A DNA stretch of 6,914 nucleotides from Holophagales bacterium (lineage in GTDB: Bacteria; Acidobacteriota; Holophagae; Holophagales; Holophagaceae). This document shows, in pieces, positions 4,964 through 6,914 of this stretch (position 1 is its first letter; every line of letters starts with the position of its first letter). The translations under genes and the position numbers were made by a program. Below the pieces are notes generated by a model. The model made no database searches. It saw only the letters and a program-made list of their open reading frames with translations, and was not told the origin of the DNA. Location: the NCBI GenBank assembly GCA_031283145.1, contig JAITCJ010000055.1:1-6914 (forward strand), read 5' to 3'.

Positions 4964-5225
4964 TATAGTGAAACAACTTTAAAATGGTACGTTGCCCTGT
5001 GCCTTTCGTCTGCGCTACCGTTCCGCTCACAGCCTGTCGGCGGCTCATACCAAATCACATTGCTGTTGTGCAAAAGCGGTAGCGCAAAATGCCGCAAACA
5101 GCCGCATTCGCACAACCATTTATAGCATTGGCAATGGGAACTGGTATCACGTAACGAAGGCGCAGCCTTGAAACTAAGTGCTTCCCGGTTGGACTAGTGG
5201 GATACTTAAAAGTTGATTGGCTATA
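4964..5225. mobile_element. TATAG...CTATA repeat, copy B2 (262 bp including a nested 99-bp element)
   Basis: The left end TATAGTGAAACAACTTTAAA and the right end (reverse strand TATAGCCAATCAACTTTTAA) are imperfect inverted repeats. It matches B1 at 1557-1787 over both flanks, including a 21-base block around the TTCGTCTGCGC stretch. Without the nested element at 5048-5146 and one TCA it is 160 bp, about 70 bp shorter than B1 because it lacks B1's internal palindrome. Its right end shares bases with the start of repeat C3. Confidence 0.75.
5048..5146 (+). mobile_element. 99-bp TACCA-type MITE, copy A4 (duplication TCA), nested in B2
   Basis: Starts TACCAAATC and ends AACTGGTA, flanked by TCA at 5045-5047 and 5147-5149. 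The empty site is visible in copy B1, where GGCGGCTCA runs straight into CGTAACGAA (near 1703-1720). This proves insertion after the B family had spread. The interior has inverted arms GTTGTGC (5065-5071) and GCACAAC (5110-5116). It is 93/99 identical to A1 in inverted orientation. Confidence 0.85.
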
Positions 5226-5284
5226 TTTGCTTGTAGGCGGACACTACCCGCCGTTGTGCAAGCAATAAAAGCGAAAATGCTATA
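5226..5284 (-). mobile_element. TATAGC-type repeat C3
   Basis: Read on the minus strand it begins TATAGCATTTTCGC, then TTTTATTGCTTGC, AACGGCGGG and CTACAAGCAA, matching the left part of C1 at 3375-3440. It forms a hairpin with arms TTGCTTG (5227-5233) and CAAGCAA (5259-5265), and GGCGG/CCGCC inside. It directly abuts the end of B2. A further GCTATA at 5302-5307 lies just before the phage gene remnant, perhaps a solitary repeat end. Confidence 0.6.
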
Positions 5285-5313
5285 ACGCTTGAATGCGACC
5301 TGCTATATAATGA

Positions 5314-5517
5314 CCGCCGGACTTCATCCCCGTCAACCTCACATCATGGCTCCGCGTTTGGGCTATCTGATTAAAGGGCGAATATTCAATTTCCAATCCG
5401 CTCCAAGCCGAAATCAAAATTGAACTCAGACAATTCCCGCAGATCAAACAGCCTACCGGTTTAGGCGTCTATCAAATTTTAGAGACACCGGAAGCGGTTC
5501 TGAGCCTTGAGGATTAA
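5314..5517 (+). pseudogene. 3' remnant of a gene upstream of the tail chaperone
   Basis: One frame reads from 5314 to the TAA at 5515-5517, broken only by an in-frame TGA at 5368-5370. The second part, 5371-5514, reads plausibly as protein (AEIKIELRQFPQIKQPTGLG, then VYQILETPEAVLSLED) and has no start codon. It ends 4 nt before the ATG of the next gene, and the GAGG that serves that gene lies in its last codons, which is typical operon spacing. The 5' part is missing, because repeats begin within a few bases of 5310. In lambda-like order the gene before the chaperone is a tail tube or tail protein, but I do not recognise a family here. The TGA may be a disabling mutation, or the 5314-5367 part may not belong. 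Confidence 0.5.
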
Positions 5518-5521
5518 TGAA

Positions 5522-5995
5522 ATGAACACAGTCGAAATTCTGTCCCTGGCGCATATCCGTTTTTTGTCCCAAATGCCGCGATTATCAAGAGCGCCAGGAA
5601 CAGAAGCGCCGCCGGACGATCTCACTTTTGAGGGACTTGTCGGCCTGATAATGTCTTACAACGAAATCCTGAGAAGCAAAGGCGAGGGCGCGAATCTGGC
5701 CGAAATCGGCCTGGAGACGCTACCGTTCTTGCTGGCGCAGTCATCGCTTACTCCATATATTCTGATTGCCGCCACAACTGACGCCGTAAGTTTGGCCAAA
5801 TACCTCAAAACACCGCACTCTTCGGAAACCCAAAACGCGATAGCCGAAGCTACTGATACCGCCATGTCAATGAGTGTTCCTGAGTTATTGGAGTTAGTCT
5901 TAAATTTTTTCGCCAAGTTTGCGCCGTGGTCTATGAGCATCCGAGATTATTTAAGCAGGAGCGGAGCAAGCCTCGCGGAGCCGGTCACAAACTGA
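5522..5995 (+). CDS. Probable phage tail assembly chaperone, short form (lambda gpG-like)
   Basis: Encodes 157 residues. In siphophages the short G-type protein and its frameshifted GT form bind the tape-measure protein and tail-tube subunits during tail assembly. The evidence is architecture rather than a residue signature: an acidic, helical protein (ELLELVLNFFAKF at 121-133) whose 3' end carries slippery heptamers and overlaps an open -1 frame that continues for about 100 codons. ATG at 5522 is chosen over the in-frame TTG at 5507, because GAGG at 5509-5512 lies 9 nt before it. The preceding TAA at 5515-5517 indicates translational coupling with the upstream remnant. I do not recognise a close family, so a non-phage gene pair that frameshifts is possible but less likely. 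Confidence 0.6.
   Translation: MNTVEILSLAHIRFLSQMPRLSRAPGTEAPPDDLTFEGLVGLIMSYNEILRSKGEGANLAEIGLETLPFLLAQSSLTPYILIAATTDAVSLAKYLKTPHSSETQNAIAEATDTAMSMSVPELLELVLNFFAKFAPWSMSIRDYLSRSGASLAEPVTN
5890..5911 (+). promoter_or_regulatory. Predicted -1 programmed ribosomal frameshift site
   Basis: In the frame of the upstream gene the sequence reads TTA AAT TTT TTC. It contains two overlapping heptamers of the X XXY YYZ type, A AAT TTT (5902-5908) and T TTT TTC (5905-5911). A Shine-Dalgarno-like GGAG at 5890-5893 lies 11 nt before the second, the spacing that stimulates frameshifting in dnaX-type sites. Slipping back one base enters the frame that stays open to 6219. Confidence 0.6.
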
Positions 5996-6222
5996 CCTGG
6001 CGGGACAGAGCCGACCATTTCAGGCTGACCATGTTCGAGGCCGGTATCTCATGGGATCAAACACTCATTATGCCTTTGATGGATTCACTTGCGATACTTG
6101 AGACATATTTGGACAGAAAGGCAATAGAACAGTACAAACAGAGTGAGCTTGTCTGGGCGTCATTGGCTCCCCACACAAAAGACAAGCTCAGTCCTCCCAA
6201 ACAGCCGGAATTATTAGGTTAG
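5911..6222 (+). CDS. T-domain extension of the tail assembly chaperone (GT-like), reached by -1 frameshift
   Basis: The -1 frame is open from 5884 to the TAG at 6220-6222. After slippage at 5909-5911 it would add 103 residues to the first 130 of the short form, giving a 233-residue product. The extension has a basic linker (FKQERSKPRGAGHKLTWRDR) followed by a helical segment (LTMFEAGISWDQTLIMPLMD). This W..R...L...G..W....PL pattern is what I would expect in T-type domains. The only internal start candidate upstream of this segment is GTG at 5926, which has no Shine-Dalgarno, so independent initiation is less likely than frameshifting. The next gene begins 8 nt after its stop. Confidence 0.55.
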   Translation, partial: RQVCAVVYEHPRLFKQERSKPRGAGHKLTWRDRADHFRLTMFEAGISWDQTLIMPLMDSLAILETYLDRKAIEQYKQSELVWASLAPHTKDKLSPPKQPELLG

Positions 6223-6229
6223 GGGCATT

Positions 6230-6914
6230 ATGAAAATCGAATTAGGCGGAGGCAGGAGCGGGAACCGCCTTGTCACCATGTCCATTGAAAGCACAGGCGA
6301 TCAACTCTTTGATCTCTCCAAAGGAACCAGAAGCAAGGGCGAAATAGTTCCCTTGCTTCACCGTGTCGCAGCCAACACAGCTAATCTCTGCGCAAGAATG
6401 GCGCAGGAAGCAGTTGTTAATAGGATGGGTGAGATATTCAATATTCGCTATCGCTCAAGTTCCAGCCGTTTTCCGTCCTTTATCCAACAGCAGGTAAAGA
6501 TTGCCAAATTTGCCAAAACGAGTGATTTTCCGAACATATCAGCGATACTTGAGATACAGCCACAAGCCAAGTCCAGCAGGTCAGACAATCCATTGATATT
6601 GGACACGCTGGAATTGGGGACAATGCGCAATCCATTTGTAGGCAAGCGCTTGGCCATACCAGTTAGCGAAGGAACCCGCGAGGGCGGTGTTTTTAAGGGA
6701 AAGGTAAAGCCACAATACAAGTGGAAAAATCTGGGATTAGGCAAAGGCAGAAACCCGGCGCGCGCGCCTGTAGCTGGAAGCGAAATGCGTGAGAGGCGCG
6801 GGAAACACGGGAAACGTTTTGTCTCATCACACGCGAGTTTATTTCAGGAACAAGAGAACAGGGTGTATGGGAAGAGCGGAATATATTTAGTTCACGCGCT
6901 TGATGATCCCAATA
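6230..6914 (+). CDS. Phage-type protein, partial (runs off the window)
   Basis: An open frame from ATG at 6230 continues to the last base: 228 codons and no stop. AGGGG at 6221-6225 lies 4 nt before the ATG and overlaps the previous stop, so it is in the same operon. The N-terminus is MKIELGGGRSGNRLVTMSIE, followed by a helical stretch rich in Ala (HRVAANTANLCARMAQEAVV). A long basic Gly/Arg/Lys region follows (FKGKVKPQYKWKNLGLGKGR; SEMRERRGKHGKRF), and near the window edge comes VYGKSGIYLVHALDD. There is no signal peptide or membrane segment. The basic N-terminal helix and the late G(K/R)xGIY(L/R) strand remind me of minor tail protein Z-type proteins, but this is weak. Its length shows it is not yet the coiled-coil tape measure expected after a GT pair. 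Confidence 0.75.
   Translation, partial: MKIELGGGRSGNRLVTMSIESTGDQLFDLSKGTRSKGEIVPLLHRVAANTANLCARMAQEAVVNRMGEIFNIRYRSSSSRFPSFIQQQVKIAKFAKTSDFPNISAILEIQPQAKSSRSDNPLILDTLELGTMRNPFVGKRLAIPVSEGTREGGVFKGKVKPQYKWKNLGLGKGRNPARAPVAGSEMRERRGKHGKRFVSSHASLFQEQENRVYGKSGIYLVHALDDPN

Noticed and set aside
4874..5125. 83-codon frame on the + strand
   Set aside because: It runs through the 4911-4947 hairpin, repeat B2 and the nested element A4, so it is repeat DNA read by chance.
1218..5307. CRISPR array
   Set aside because: The repeats are dispersed, differ in length, are palindromic with target duplications, and have no regular spacers.
5368..5370. TGA read as an amino acid (recoded stop)
   Set aside because: The TPR gene and the 157-residue tail protein both end in TGA at sensible places and TGG is used for Trp, so ordinary decay or a false frame is simpler.
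5310..5423. 37-codon frame starting ATG at 5310 (MTAGLHPRQPHIM...)
   Set aside because: It ends inside the better-supported remnant frame, which leads with operon spacing into the next gene. No ribosome-binding site is seen.

Overview
The window is from a bacterial chromosome of moderate GC content. It holds two well-recognised metabolic genes, one TPR protein gene, a fragment of a phage-type tail operon, and a large amount of small palindromic, non-coding repeat DNA between the genes. The [FeFe]-hydrogenase maturase HydE implies an anaerobic or facultatively anaerobic host. The GcvT protein has an RNTLRLEAKM variant that I remember from Acidobacteria-like sequences. I cannot place the organism securely at phylum level from this window alone.

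Layout. Positions 1-143 hold the apparent tail of a repeat and a possible promoter. 144-1217 encodes an exported TPR protein. 1218-1787 is almost entirely repeat DNA. 1788-1997 is a hairpin-rich, GGA-rich leader with no gene. 1998-3104 is gcvT (glycine cleavage T protein). 3114-3338 is a lysine/glutamate-rich reading frame without a start codon, probably a broken gene. 3339-3602 is repeats and 3603-3749 is plain upstream sequence. 3750-4778 is hydE, whose stop codon lies inside the end of a repeat. 4779-5307 is again nearly all repeats. 5314-5517 is the 3' remnant of a gene. 5522-6222 is a two-frame gene pair that reads as a tail assembly chaperone made by -1 frameshifting. 6230 to the window end is a partial third gene of the same operon.

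The most notable content is the repeat system. Four complete elements begin TACCA and end TGGTA (three of exactly 99 bp, one of 154 bp). Each is flanked by a 3-bp direct repeat of the form TNA, and the four duplications are TTA, TGA, TAA and TCA. Two of them interrupt perfect or near-perfect hairpins that are restored when the element plus one TNA is removed on paper. A third is nested in a second repeat family with TATAG...CTATA ends that resembles Correia-type elements. A third small family (TATAGCG...) gives hydE its stop codon. No transposase is in the window, so these look like non-autonomous elements (MITEs) moved from elsewhere.

The genes do not form one pathway. gcvT serves one-carbon/glycine metabolism. 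hydE serves hydrogenase cofactor assembly, and no hydF or hydG is in view. The tail genes belong to a prophage, a remnant of one, or a tail-like particle. All genes run on the + strand, but the repeat blocks separate them into independent units.
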